In this document: piece after piece, positions 1-11,600 of the stretch
Layout of the letters: each line of letters starts with the position of its first letter
How positions within the stretch are numbered: position 1 is the stretch's first letter
Origin: Ehrlichia sp028752135
Lineage (GTDB): Bacteria > Pseudomonadota > Alphaproteobacteria > Rickettsiales > Anaplasmataceae
Direction: 5' to 3'
NCBI GenBank assembly: GCA_028752135.1
Contig: CP082782.1
Coordinates: 310,001-374,000 of the forward strand
DNA length: 64,000 nt
Program-made: the position numbers and the translations under genes
The notes under the pieces: model-generated
Databases searched by the model: none
Seen by the model: the letters and a program-made list of their open reading frames with translations, nothing else
What the model was told of the DNA's origin: nothing

Positions 1-1
1 T

Positions 2-2021
2 ATAAGTGATCGTGTTACATACATTAATGAGTTATATATTGCAGTGGTAACGCATCATTTACCTGAGAATATAAGGGGTATTTTAGGTGCATTATCGTTT
101 TCTTATGTTAAGATGAAACATAAGGATTTTCTGAGAAACAAAGTAGTAAAACTAAATAGTATTACTTCAAATATTTTAGACAGTCTGAAGGGTTTTGAAG
201 TAAAAAAGTTAGGGTTGGTAGTTAACGATGGAGGAAAAATAAGGTCGGAATTAATAGAGTTTTTTTATTATCTCACTATGATGCATAACAAAGAATGTCT
301 ACTTGATATGGATGATATTTCTAGTATATGTAGTAATTCTGATATTACTATGGGGTTTAATACGTTTAAAGTTTCAAGTGAAGGTGTTCAAAAATTTGGA
401 GCAATATTAGCAATCAAAGATTATCAGGATTCACCATTGGAAGCAGTAGATGATTGTCTACAGCAAGATTACGAATTTATGATAGTTGAGGTTATAAAAT
501 TTACAAAAGGTAAAAATGTATTAAAGTTTTTTCAAAAACAAGCTAAATTTCTAGAATTTAGTAGTGATGATGAATTAAAAAGGATATCTAATGTAGATGA
601 GTTTATATCAACCGATATAAATTCTTGTTTAAATTTTTGTGAACGTAAAATTGATTTTGTAATAATAGCAGATACACTACCACAACTTCATAGTAATGTA
701 GATAAAATTGTATCTTCGTTATCATCTCTTGGAATTGTTTGTGTGAGATGTGATTTAACTATGGAAGATGATTTTTGGTCACATCTACCTGGAAATTTTC
801 CTCATGTTTTGAATGTTAGATATACTTTAATACAATATTCATGTGCATTTGCTTTGTTACATCATTTCCCTTCAGGAACATTGCAGGGTAATAAATGGGG
901 ATATGCAGTCACTATGTTTTTCTCGACTAAAGGTAGGCCTTATTTTTTCAGTTTTCATGTTGGAGATAAAGGTCATACTTTAATGGTTGGTAGTCCTCAG
1001 TCTTCGGTTACTTCACTTTTGAATTTTTTATTATCAGAATCTAGGAAATTAAATACAAGAATTGTTTTGTTAGATTATACTGGAAAATCTATTATTTTTG
1101 TTAAAGCTATTAATGGAAAGTATTATAGGGCAGATCATAGATCTGATTATCAAGAACTTTCATTTAATTTTTTTCCAGGTTGAGGATAGTACTATCAATC
1201 GTAAAATAGTTACTGGTATTTTACAAAGGATGCTAAATATAAAGCAGATTCCTGAAGATATAAATAATGCAATAGATGAAATAGTAAATCATCTGTTTGC
1301 TTTGCCAATTGAATCTAGGACTATAGATAGTATTGCTGATCGTATTGGTATGTTAGGTAAAAATGCTAGCCAATGGGTAGATGATGGGGAATTTGCGCAC
1401 TTATTGAAGGAAGGAGCCAATGTTGATTGGCATGCAAAGGTTCTTGGATTAAATGTTGGTGTATTATTTTCTAAGCCTCAATGTGCTTCTGTGCTTATTT
1501 ATTACTTCTTATATGCATTAATTAATTATCTTGATGGATCACCTACAGTGTTAGTAATAGATGAAGCATGGATTCTAGATTATGTTTTCACAAATGATAA
1601 GGAGCTTGATGATTGGATTGAGGAAATGAACAAATTGAATGTGGTAGTTGTCTTTGCAGGTGAAAATATCCCAGCTATTGTTTCTAGTAATGTTATTTGT
1701 AGATTTAACAAATATGTTGAAACACAAATTTTTATGCCAAATTCTGTATCAACTAGTAAGCTATATATGAAAGCTTTTAATCTTTCAAAATCAGAATGTA
1801 ATACTATGTTTCAAATGCCATCTCAAGAGGGATATTTCTTTGTAAAACAGAATAATGCTTCGATAGTATTATCATTCAATTTACCAGATATACCAGAAAC
1901 TAATGTTCTTTCTGCTAATAAAGAGACAATTCGATATATGTATGAATCTATTAATAGTCATGGAGATGATATAAAAGAGTGGTTGCCTGTGTTCTATAAG
2001 AAGTGTAGTAAGACTACTTAA
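2..2021 (+). CDS. virB4-2: VirB4-2 (second VirB4 paralogue of the type IV secretion system), 5'-truncated by window edge, frame-disrupted
   Basis: VirB4 proteins are inner-membrane ATPases that energise type IV secretion. The frame is open from base 2 (reads YINELYIAVV before the first internal start), so the N-terminus lies outside the window. Frame 1 ends at 1183; the protein continues in another frame to 2021 (QVEDSTINRKIVTG onward). Dropping one T from the T7 run at 1168-1174 joins the two parts. The expected Walker A is replaced by GSPQSSVTS, with no Gly-Lys-Thr/Ser, whereas the Walker B stretch LVIDEAWIL is intact. Anaplasmataceae and Rickettsia are known to carry a second VirB4 with a degraded nucleotide-binding site, and this fits it. 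No other vir gene adjoins it here. The family call is firm; whether the frame change is real or a base-calling error cannot be decided. Confidence 0.82.
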
Positions 2022-3106
2022 TATCTTTATAATATATAGATTTATGAAAGAAAATACATCTGATAATATAGTTTTATTTTTATTTGTAGAGAATAAAGAG
2101 AAACTGATAAGAGGATTTAGTTACGATTAGTTATTTGATAAAGCTTAATTAATAAAAAAAAATAGTAAATTTCTAAGATCAAGAAAAGTGATTATTGATA
2201 AAGCATCATTTGCATAACTATTATAGTTATAGATTTGTAACCTAGCTGTTGATTGTGATAATTTAGGAAAAGGAATTTGTATATCTATTAGGAAAATAGC
2301 AGATAATTCTTTTATCACATTATTGTGAGTATAGATTATAGGATATAGTGGTAAATTTGAAAATTAGCTAATTATTTACAACTTTAGTTCATTTTGAGGT
2401 GTAAAAAGTGGTTATGAAAGAGTAATTTTATATAATTATAGATATATTTGTAATTATACAGGGTTTTCATAAAATCATGATCGGTTTAATTATTTGTAAT
2501 TTGAGAAAAGGAAGTTGGTAATCTTAGTGAATATAGAAAAGATATATGATAATATCTAAGTACGGTGTTGATTTTTTAACTGTGAAGATTTGTCTAGTAA
2601 GTTTAAGTAGAATTAATATTCGAATAATGATTTTTAATGAAAACCTAATAATTTTGTTTCTGGAATACCATAACATTATTCTTAATTAGATTGTGAGCTT
2701 ATATACCATATTATGCTTATGTCTATCTTGTATTATTAGTAGATTTAGAGAATCTATGTTAAATATTGCATAGGAAAATTCATAAATAATATTAAATTTT
2801 ACTTAATAATTCCTGATTAATCATATTAATACTATTATATTAATAGATTTATTCCATTCTATGTGATAGCATATGAGTATTAAGAGGTAGTATTGTCACT
2901 TCCTATACTATGGCTGATATGAGTATAATCTTTTTTGGAGATGTATTTATGTTTTGTGAGAAAATTCTTAATATGTATATAAATAATTTATGATATATCC
3001 TATACATGGAAAAGAATTCATATTTATAGCCGTTTTATTCAACAAAGCATCATTTGATTTACAAGTGATCTTATAGGTGGTTTTTAATTAATTAATAAAT
3101 GTATTT
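2022..3106. other. AT-rich spacer, no gene seen
   Basis: There is no open frame of useful length and no recognisable RNA gene in about 1.1 kb. A 13-base string (aaagcatcatttg) occurs near 2200 and again near 3043, which may be a trace of an old duplication. Nothing else can be called. Confidence 0.6.
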
Positions 3107-5743
3107 ATGAGACTACAGCATTATAAAAGTATAAGTTTATGCTTAGTTGTGTTGTTGTGCTTCTTCTATTCTAATAAAGCCATCAGCATTTTCGCACCAA
3201 AAAGTATTGTAGATGAAGGAGTAAAATATTACTCAGGTTATTATATGCTGCATTTTTCTGATTATTACGACCCTCTTGACAATACGGAATCTGTCAACGA
3301 TGTTGTGAGCATAAAGTTTGCTCAATTTAGTATTGATAACAAGTATATATGGTACATTGCTTATAGAAAAGGAAAGTACTCTAATCTAGAACGTATGTAT
3401 GCTGATCTTTTAAAAGTTCCTGTTGATAGAGAGAAACGTTCGAGACAACAGCATGAAATGATGTTTATGCAGTTGGCTGCTTATTGGGGGAATGTACAGG
3501 AACATTCTATGCCTATAGGCAGTTGTAAGATTATGTATTCTGGTGATATAATCTACCCTTCTATTGCTGCCATAACTTTTTATGATAAAACAGGTACTAA
3601 ACCAAAGGTTTGTGTATGTTTTGTTGGTGATTGTAATGTTAAGCCTGTAAAAGGAGAATGTGATCAGAGAAGTATACGCTGTAAGGAAATATTACAAGCG
3701 ATAGATCCTCCTCCTTTTTGTAGTATATTTGATCGGACTAATATAGTGTCTATTGTTCCTTTATCATTTTCCAAGCAGAACTTCTTTAAGAGTGGTGCTA
3801 AATTACGGATTCATTCTGGATCAACAAAGCCTTATGAAATGGATTTATATGCTAACTCTTATAAATTAGGAGAAAAAACTTCATATAATGTTACATATTT
3901 AGGAACTCCTTATGAATTTAAAGTCTATAAAGCAGGATATGATAAGACGTGTGTAGAATATACTGATAATGGGATGCCAGGGAAAACTACTTGTGTACCT
4001 TCTCCAGGATTGGTACGTCCTAAAATAACTTCTCACTATGGGAATAATGTACGTATTGAATATAAGGATTGTAAACAACCTTCTATTTGTACTGTTGATA
4101 TACCAGTAGGAGCAAAAGATGAAAACCTGTTATTTTCTGTGATAAAGCCTAAGATTAACTTAAAAGATTATACTTTGATTAATCAATATGAATGTTCTGA
4201 TGGTCAAATTGTAGAGGATTCAAGTAAATGTGCTGGTGGTGCTAGCAGACTTGGTTATGCCCATAATAGTAGTGGTAATGTAGTATGTGTTGTTGATATG
4301 CCTTTTGTTTCTATGAAATATTCTTTGAGAAAAGATCATAGGAACTTTTGGCTAAGTGCGCATAAAAAGATGCTATGGGGTTATGGAGTTGTTGCAGAAA
4401 AAACACAAGATGGGAATAATAGTGAGAGATATGTAAGATGTAACTATGAATCTGCAGTAGATATTACAATGATGACCCAAGATCAACTGGATACAATGAG
4501 AAGTATAAGAAATAATTTGTTTTTTAATATTGCTGGCCACTATGATCCTAAAATTGAAGCATGTCAGGGTAGTGCATTGTATAAATATGAAGATGGTAGG
4601 TTATATAAAAAAGATAGAAAACATTCTTGTAAAGATGTTGTTAAATGGAATAATGGAGTAAATAATTTTGAGAGTTGTACTTCATTTTACCTAAGTGATG
4701 ATGATTTTGATATCTTTTTCCATGACAATAATGACAAAGATAACATAGAACCTTTAAACCCTATATTACAGGGTATGTGTATAAGTAATTTTCCTTCTCG
4801 TGAATATAGAGTGAGAACTTTAAAAAGAAAAGTACTACCAAATTCTTATGATTTACATATTGATGAAAATAAAACAGCGTGTGATTTCCTGAAAATAGAG
4901 GCATGGGGTGGAGGAGCATCTGGTATATCAAAATCTGGCAAATCTGGTAAATCTGGTAGCTATATTATGGGGTTATTAAGACTTGATAAAGATGTGATGA
5001 GTAAAAAATTGATAGTCAGCGTAGGTTCTGGTGGTAAGGGTCGAAATAATTATTTAAGTCATTCTGGAGAAGATACCAGTGTAAAGTTGTGTGATGAAAA
5101 TGGTAAAAATTGTACTATAGAATTGATAGCACAAGGTGGTCATGATATGGGAAGTTATCTTAATGATCTTTCTAAAGGTATTGAACATCTAGCTCACTAT
5201 AGATTTGTTCCTGGATTAAATCAGTCAAAGCGTAATGAAATATTGGTACCTTATCAAGGTATTGACCTACCTTATGGTAGTATACCAAAGAGAGAGCAAG
5301 AATGTGTTTGTGATAGTAATCAATTAGAGAAAAATTCTAATAAGTATCTGGGAGCTGGTGGATGTTCCAGTATTTATAATTGTGCTCAAGAAGGTGCTGA
5401 TGGAATGGTAAGATTGACTTGTGAAAAATGGTCAGATTCAGTAGGACAGATAGCGTTAACGGATGAAAATGCATGTGATGATTCTCTTGTAGAAGTAATA
5501 GAAGGAATCAATCGTTCAACAGATTATCTTCCTGATAAAGTAAAAGAATTTTTATTGAAAATAAGTAAACCAAAGTTTTGTAACAAATTAACCTTTTTTC
5601 CACGTTTAGTGGTAAGTATATCTGAATATTTATCTACATTGAAAAAAGTATTACATGATAGAGCATTATCTTTACATGATATATCAATGCACCGTAAAAA
5701 ATTATTAGCAGAATTAAATAATGTTCAAATAAAAAGGAATTGA
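3107..5743 (+). CDS. large secreted protein of the three-member paralogous family (member A), upstream reading frame
   Basis: Function unknown. An N-terminal signal peptide is visible (basic start, then LCLVVLLCFFYS, residues ~10-22). A conserved domain begins near residue 200 with PPPFCSIF and ends near CVPSPGLVRPK. A glycine-rich domain starts near residue 593 (FLKIEAWGGGASG) and closes near residues 748-771 with AGGC and GMVRLTCEKW. The same blocks occur in the genes at 8624 and 13232. After the glycine-rich domain this frame holds the first part of a helical repeat (from 5528) and then stops at 5743. The next frame continues the same repeat, so this is very probably the N-terminal 878 residues of one ~1444-residue protein. 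Adding one A to the A5 run just before 5738 restores the frame. It lies 1.1 kb downstream of virB4-2; a link to type IV secretion is only conjecture. Confidence 0.75.
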   Translation: MRLQHYKSISLCLVVLLCFFYSNKAISIFAPKSIVDEGVKYYSGYYMLHFSDYYDPLDNTESVNDVVSIKFAQFSIDNKYIWYIAYRKGKYSNLERMYADLLKVPVDREKRSRQQHEMMFMQLAAYWGNVQEHSMPIGSCKIMYSGDIIYPSIAAITFYDKTGTKPKVCVCFVGDCNVKPVKGECDQRSIRCKEILQAIDPPPFCSIFDRTNIVSIVPLSFSKQNFFKSGAKLRIHSGSTKPYEMDLYANSYKLGEKTSYNVTYLGTPYEFKVYKAGYDKTCVEYTDNGMPGKTTCVPSPGLVRPKITSHYGNNVRIEYKDCKQPSICTVDIPVGAKDENLLFSVIKPKINLKDYTLINQYECSDGQIVEDSSKCAGGASRLGYAHNSSGNVVCVVDMPFVSMKYSLRKDHRNFWLSAHKKMLWGYGVVAEKTQDGNNSERYVRCNYESAVDITMMTQDQLDTMRSIRNNLFFNIAGHYDPKIEACQGSALYKYEDGRLYKKDRKHSCKDVVKWNNGVNNFESCTSFYLSDDDFDIFFHDNNDKDNIEPLNPILQGMCISNFPSREYRVRTLKRKVLPNSYDLHIDENKTACDFLKIEAWGGGASGISKSGKSGKSGSYIMGLLRLDKDVMSKKLIVSVGSGGKGRNNYLSHSGEDTSVKLCDENGKNCTIELIAQGGHDMGSYLNDLSKGIEHLAHYRFVPGLNQSKRNEILVPYQGIDLPYGSIPKREQECVCDSNQLEKNSNKYLGAGGCSSIYNCAQEGADGMVRLTCEKWSDSVGQIALTDENACDDSLVEVIEGINRSTDYLPDKVKEFLLKISKPKFCNKLTFFPRLVVSISEYLSTLKKVLHDRALSLHDISMHRKKLLAELNNVQIKRN

Positions 5744-7440
5744 AAAGTCTTGGAATTAATGATTCATCAGAAACATTGCTTCTATACATTGATGCTCTTG
5801 CTTTTAATCTATGTGTTAATATATTAAGTCCACCTGGAGGTTTATTGAATTACTACGTTTTAGACAATGGATCTGAAAATATAGATCAATTGGCAAGTAA
5901 TATGGATTATACTGAATTGTCAAATAGTGTGGGATCTATATTTAATGTGTATGGTGAAGAATTTGATAAACGAGATTTTTTCAGTGTAGAGTTAGAGGAT
6001 CATAGATTTTTGGAAAAGTATGAAGACTTTATTAATATGATACATAGAGGTGTTATAACAGAACAATTTGGTTATAGGAAGAATAATATAGTGGTTTCTT
6101 GGATGTATGTTTTCTTTAAGGATTCCGATCAGATATTTCAACTTTATGCTGCATCTTTTGTAAAGTTGATGTTGGGAATAGATTTAATGCGTTATATGAA
6201 GACTAAAAGCTGTAGTCAAGAAATGACTCTTTCATTAAAGAAGATAAGTCAGTATAAGTATAAGTTACCTTTAGCCTTACAAGATTTTATTGATAAAATC
6301 AACGAAGAAAAATTCTGCAAAGAATTGTCAATGTTTCCAGAGTTAGCAACTTCATTAGACGGATATATGACAGCGTTATATGATGTTATAAGTTATAAAT
6401 TTGAAGGTAATAGTGTTTCTGATAGTGAAATATTATGGTCTAATCTAAAAGCAAGAGTTTCTAATTTTAAGATGATTGTAGAACGTGAAAATATCTCTCA
6501 AGTGTTTACTGATCTGGGTATTTCAAGTGATAATATAATGTTATTGTTTGATGCAGTTACATTAAATTGGGTAGTTTCAGAGGTAAATATTACACAAGAT
6601 CTTGTAACAAAATTAATTAATGAGTTATTTTCTTTTGATAGTTTTCCTTCTGATGATGTTATGATGTTATTCGAGGATGTCAAGGCGTTAAAGTATGGAA
6701 AGCATAGTCTTCATAAATTTAATATTATTATATCATGGCTTTATGTGTACTACTTATCTTATGAATGTTATGAATGTTTTAAAGATTTTGTAGCATTAAT
6801 TCTTGAAACAAATATAGGAAAAACAAGCGAGTTGCACAGTTGTAATGATATGGATGATTTTTTGCGATCTATAAATAAATATAAAGAGAAACTATCTGTG
6901 GAAGTGCAGCAATTTATTATGAAGATAAATGAGCCTCATTTCTGTGAAATAATTGAACAATTTCCAGATGTTGTGGATATATTAAACAGGTATAAAGTAG
7001 CAATATATAATCTTGCAGATGCTGTATCTAGAAATCAGAAAAATCTAAGGTCCATATTAATGAGAGATCAAGTAATGCTTCAGTTGAATACTATTTTTTA
7101 CCGTCCAGAAATATATAATATTTTTTCTGTTGTAGATATTATGGGTACTCGAGGTGAAATAGAATTACTGTTTAATGCTGCTGTATTCAATTGGGTAGTT
7201 TCAGAGTTAAATCTTAGTCCAGATGCTATAAAGTTGTCATTTGTTGATATGAATATTGTAAATTTCCCTCATGATGATATTGCAATTCTGGAAAAAGATA
7301 TTAAAGATATGAAATATGGTGAGCTTGGTTCTCATAAACTTAGTGTAGTTTTGTTATGGCTTTATTCTTCATATATGCATTTTACATTGACTGATAATGA
7401 TGTTAAAAGTTTCATAAGATTGATTTTTGGAAGTGAATGA
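5528..7440 (+). repeat. three tandem ~200-residue protein repeats in member A
   Basis: Units begin at about 5528 (LPDKVKEFLLKI), 6265 (LPLALQDFIDKI) and 6892 (LSVEVQQFIMKI). Each carries KI....FC about ten residues in, then FP, and later a hydrophobic WLY block. The copies are diverged at DNA level, so the duplication is old. The frame change near 5735 falls inside unit 1. Confidence 0.7.
5740..7440 (+). CDS. C-terminal continuation of member A (helical repeat region), shifted frame
   Basis: This frame has only a TTG start overlapping the stop of the preceding frame, and no ribosome binding site of its own. It begins mid-repeat: LGINDSSETLLLYIDALAFN matches LGISSDNIMLLFDAVTLN of the next unit. 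It contains the rest of unit 1 plus two full copies of a ~200-residue, probably alpha-helical repeat. The conserved blocks in each unit are FI.KI....FC, FP (followed by a Tyr), LLF.A...NWVVSE, and KYG...HK followed by WLY. I read it as the C-terminal 566 residues of the gene at 3107 rather than a separate gene. The repeat resembles no family I recognise. Confidence 0.6.
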   Translation: MKSLGINDSSETLLLYIDALAFNLCVNILSPPGGLLNYYVLDNGSENIDQLASNMDYTELSNSVGSIFNVYGEEFDKRDFFSVELEDHRFLEKYEDFINMIHRGVITEQFGYRKNNIVVSWMYVFFKDSDQIFQLYAASFVKLMLGIDLMRYMKTKSCSQEMTLSLKKISQYKYKLPLALQDFIDKINEEKFCKELSMFPELATSLDGYMTALYDVISYKFEGNSVSDSEILWSNLKARVSNFKMIVERENISQVFTDLGISSDNIMLLFDAVTLNWVVSEVNITQDLVTKLINELFSFDSFPSDDVMMLFEDVKALKYGKHSLHKFNIIISWLYVYYLSYECYECFKDFVALILETNIGKTSELHSCNDMDDFLRSINKYKEKLSVEVQQFIMKINEPHFCEIIEQFPDVVDILNRYKVAIYNLADAVSRNQKNLRSILMRDQVMLQLNTIFYRPEIYNIFSVVDIMGTRGEIELLFNAAVFNWVVSELNLSPDAIKLSFVDMNIVNFPHDDIAILEKDIKDMKYGELGSHKLSVVLLWLYSSYMHFTLTDNDVKSFIRLIFGSE

Positions 7441-8623
7441 AAAAAATAAAAAATCACAAGATTAAGAAAAAGAAATAAGTATTATTTGCGATCTATAAAT
7501 ATAAAAGAGCTTTCTATATGAAACTATAAGAGTTTGTTCAGGAAATTTCAGATTTATGTATTTGTTTATCCATTATAAGTGTTATATATAAAGCTCAAAA
7601 AGATGTGTTAACCTTAAATAGATAAGTTAGTTTCTGCTAAGTTTGATAAGATGTTATTCTATCCATATATAAAATTTTTTCTAACTATAGGTAAGTATTT
7701 AAGATAAAATCAGATTATTATTTAAATACTGCTATATTTAGTTTTCAAAATTTTTAGTTCTATGATAGGTACAATAGTAGATTCTTTTGTTGATAAGATG
7801 AATGTGCTAAGGTGTTGATAATAGGAATATATGGTAGGCTTCTTATAAGTTGGGTGAATTATATTATAGATTTGCTAGTTATTTTTAAATGTTTATCAAA
7901 TTAGCACTGGGGTTGAAATTTTCAGATATATAATATATTAAAACTCACATCAAGAAATATTGATACTAAGATAGATTTACTCAATGTAGAACATATTCTT
8001 ATTATTACTATGTAAGATAATTTATAACCATGTTATCAATAATTGTTTATATGATGTAATTTTGTTTTAGAATGGTAGTAAAAATATTGTCATTGCTACT
8101 TATCTTCTTCTTCAAATTGTGTAATAATAAGTAGTGCATTTTTTTAATCTACAAAATAATTTTTTGAGATATATTAATTAATGGTTAATTGTAGATTATG
8201 AGTCATAATTATATTTTGTAAAATCATTGATTCATTTTTTATTTGTATATAATGATTTCTACTGTAGATGGCATGCTTGATATCATATATAGCAATTTAA
8301 TTGAGTCGGGAAGGAGAAAATGTAATGATACTTATTGGAATAAGATGTTTTATCTGGTGAACTTATGTTATTGATAGAGTTTGCTTGATTGTGAATATGT
8401 CTAATGTTGGGCTATATGTTCTAAATTTTTATATGATTTGATATTCATGATTATACACTTATGCACGTTATAGTATGGATATTCTATCAATAAAAAAGAT
8501 TTTGCTATATGTTATTACATTACAGTAGTTAATACTTTAGTGGATTTGGTGGAAAATGTGAGTAATTTTCTATGTGATGTGCAATTTTTGGATATGTAGT
8601 AAAGAATGTATATCTTCTATTAA
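7441..8623. other. AT-rich spacer, no gene seen
   Basis: This is a ~1.2 kb spacer between members A and B. Stop codons are frequent on both strands. I see no RNA-like GC island, no strong hairpin with a T-tract, and no fragment of the flanking genes that I can defend. Confidence 0.6.
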
Positions 8624-11600
8624 ATGGTAAAGTGTGTGTTAAAGAGAATTACTCAGTGTATTGCAATATTGTACTTGTGTATTATTTTTCCTTATTCTGG
8701 CTTTTCTAAATCTGAATGTAGTGATGCTTCTCAATTTTATACTTTAGATACAATTAATAAGCATCCTTATCCTTTTTGTGATGTTATATTTAGAGAAGGT
8801 AAAGCTCTTGATTTTCGTATAGTCCCATTTTATATGCAATCATTTTTTGCTCCTAAGTTATTTCTTGTGCATCCTTCTCAAGGGCTTAAGCTTGTTCCAG
8901 AGTCAGATGATTATGTATCGCGTGATTTTGAGAGTATGATGCAAAAAAAGACAAGTAATAATTTACAATTGTCCTTGAAAAATTATGATATTACATATTA
9001 TGGTATTCATAGGCATAGTGTTAATAATTTTAATAATGTATGTGTTTATTATGAGTATAGAGGTCAGTGTATAAGACAATGTTTACCTATTCCTGCATTA
9101 AAACGTCCTAAACTAGAGCGAGAGGGTGAAAATATTACTGTTAAAGTAAATGTTAGAAAACCGAAAGAAAATGTTGGTAACAGTAGTACTCAAATTGAGT
9201 ACACTGATGAGGAAAGAAAAATGTCTGTAAGTGAACTGCAAAGTTTAGTTAGTGAAGACATTAAAGTGGTAAGTCCTAAATTGGATATGCAAAGTCACGA
9301 ATTTCAGAGTCTAACAACGTGTTCAAATAGTTCAAATGCTGGTCATACTACTCAAGATGAATGCAGTAATACTAATATAAAATGCTTAAAAGGATTAAAT
9401 TACTCGGGACTAGGGTATTATATAAGAAGATATGATAAATCTGTTGGGGGACATAGATATTTTTGGGTAAGACCAAATAAGAGAAAGTTGGTACGTCATA
9501 GGTATAACAATGGTAAGTATTATCCATGTGATGATAGTATGAGTTATAATCTTGATAATATAACAATGCGATCTTTCCTAGCTTCTATTATAGGTCATGA
9601 TGATCATTATATTATTCCTAGGTCAGGATATCGTATTGCTAAGTATAAAGAAAATAAGGAAGAAAATCTATGTAGAAACAGTGAATTATATTTTGATAGT
9701 ACAACTGTTCTTGAAAGAATTCGTCATGATAAAGAGTGTATATTCGGGAAAGTACAATATTCTTCTGATGAGGAGGAACATATTAAGAGTTGCTCATATA
9801 ATTATGTAAGTGATGATTTTGAAACTTTTGGTGTGAATAGGAATAAAAATGAATTGAAAGATACGGATTTTTTCTTAGTTAATAATGAATTGAAAAGTAC
9901 GGATTTTTTCTTGGTTAATAATGGTTCTTTAGATGGTTTAACACCAAGAGATCAATATTTAGAAGGAATGTGTGTAGATAAATTTCCTCAGTATGAATAT
10001 AGAGTAAAAAGGCATATGAATGGTTTTCAAAGGAACCGTTATATATATCATATAGGAGATTATCAACCTGAAAGTTTTTATCAGTGTGATTTTATTAAAA
10101 TTGAAGCTTGGGGAGGAGGTCAAGCTGGTTATATAGAAAATGGTAGACCTTATTCTGGTACTCCTGGTCATTATACTTTTGGTATATTAAAAGTAGATCA
10201 AAGTAAGGGAAAAAAGTTAATAATACATGTTGGGGAAGGGGGAAGATATCCAGGAGAATATGGAGGAGATACGGTAGTAGCACTATGTGATTCTAATGGT
10301 AATAATTGTGAAACATCACTTGTAGCACGTGGGTGTACTCATGATAGTTGTGCAAAGAATAATTCTTCTATTAGTGATAATATTGTAAAGCATTATAGAT
10401 CTGTTACTGGAATGGACTTTTCTGAACATAAGCCTATGTGGTTAGAAAATAATAGACTTATTCCATGGGGAAATCCAGATTTTCCTGATGGAGTTGTAAG
10501 ATTAAGTGCTGATGATTGTTCTGGTCCAGTAAATGCATTTGAGAAGAATCCAAATGAATATCCTGGTGCTGGAGGATGTGCTAGTTTACGGAAGTCGATT
10601 CAGCAGGGTGCAGATGGTTTGGTTAGACTAACATGTGAAGTGTGGGATACACCTATAACATTGCGTCAAGATACACGAAGATATCATTATAATAAAGAAA
10701 GGGACTTGTTATGTAATCAGAAAGAGAAAAATGAAAAAGGAGGATGTTTAAAGGCTGTTTGCATATATCCTTCAGGTGACAGTGAAAAACTTAGATTTCC
10801 GTCTCCTATTACTATGTTTGGTGGTGAACAATGTGAAGCTATAAGGCGACCAATGAATGCTTTTATTGTGAATCTGCTTAATTCAGGTAAGAGTATGAAG
10901 GTGAGTTTAGAGAATGATTCTGGTTCTAATACAAAGCATTGTTACGATAACAATCAAGGTCTATCTCGGTTACGAGTTTATCGTGTACTTGATGTTGTAA
11001 AACGTACTGCGCAAACTAGGAGTGGTCATACTATTAACTATAAACAATGTTGGGGTGCTGAAGGTCATGGCAATGTAGCCTTATCATGTTATAGAAGTAA
11101 ATTTAAGTATCTAGAATTGTCTGCTAATAGATATGTATGTTGTTATCATGATATAACAGATAAAGCACACGAGAAAGATGTGTGTTGGAGTACAACAGGC
11201 AAAGATATATTGAAAGAATTTGCTAGTTATGACTTACCTGATGACTTACCTATAGCTCTTAGGCAAGATTTTTATGATGGAAGTGTTGCATTGTTAAGTA
11301 ATCTATCTCAAGTTTCTAATGTAATACAAACTCCAAAATCTGCACCTAAGAAAATACAAAAAAAGGCAGAACCTAAACAGCCTATAGAAAATCCACAATA
11401 TGCTTATAATAAAGAGAAAGGGGCGTTTTGTTTAAATTATGAAGGTATGGAAGGTAAAGGATGTATTAAATCTATTTGTGGGTACACTGCAAAAGATGTT
11501 GAAGATACTCTTTCAAAATATATAGGTGATATAAGCTCTAAAGTAACAAATGTGTGTCCACTTCCGGATGAAATAGAAAGAGAAGATATAATAATTAACT

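Noticed and set aside
1098..2021. Separate gene starting at 1098
   Set aside because: Its first ~28 codons overlap the preceding frame and have no VirB4 character; homology begins only after the T7 run, so it is the continuation of virB4-2.
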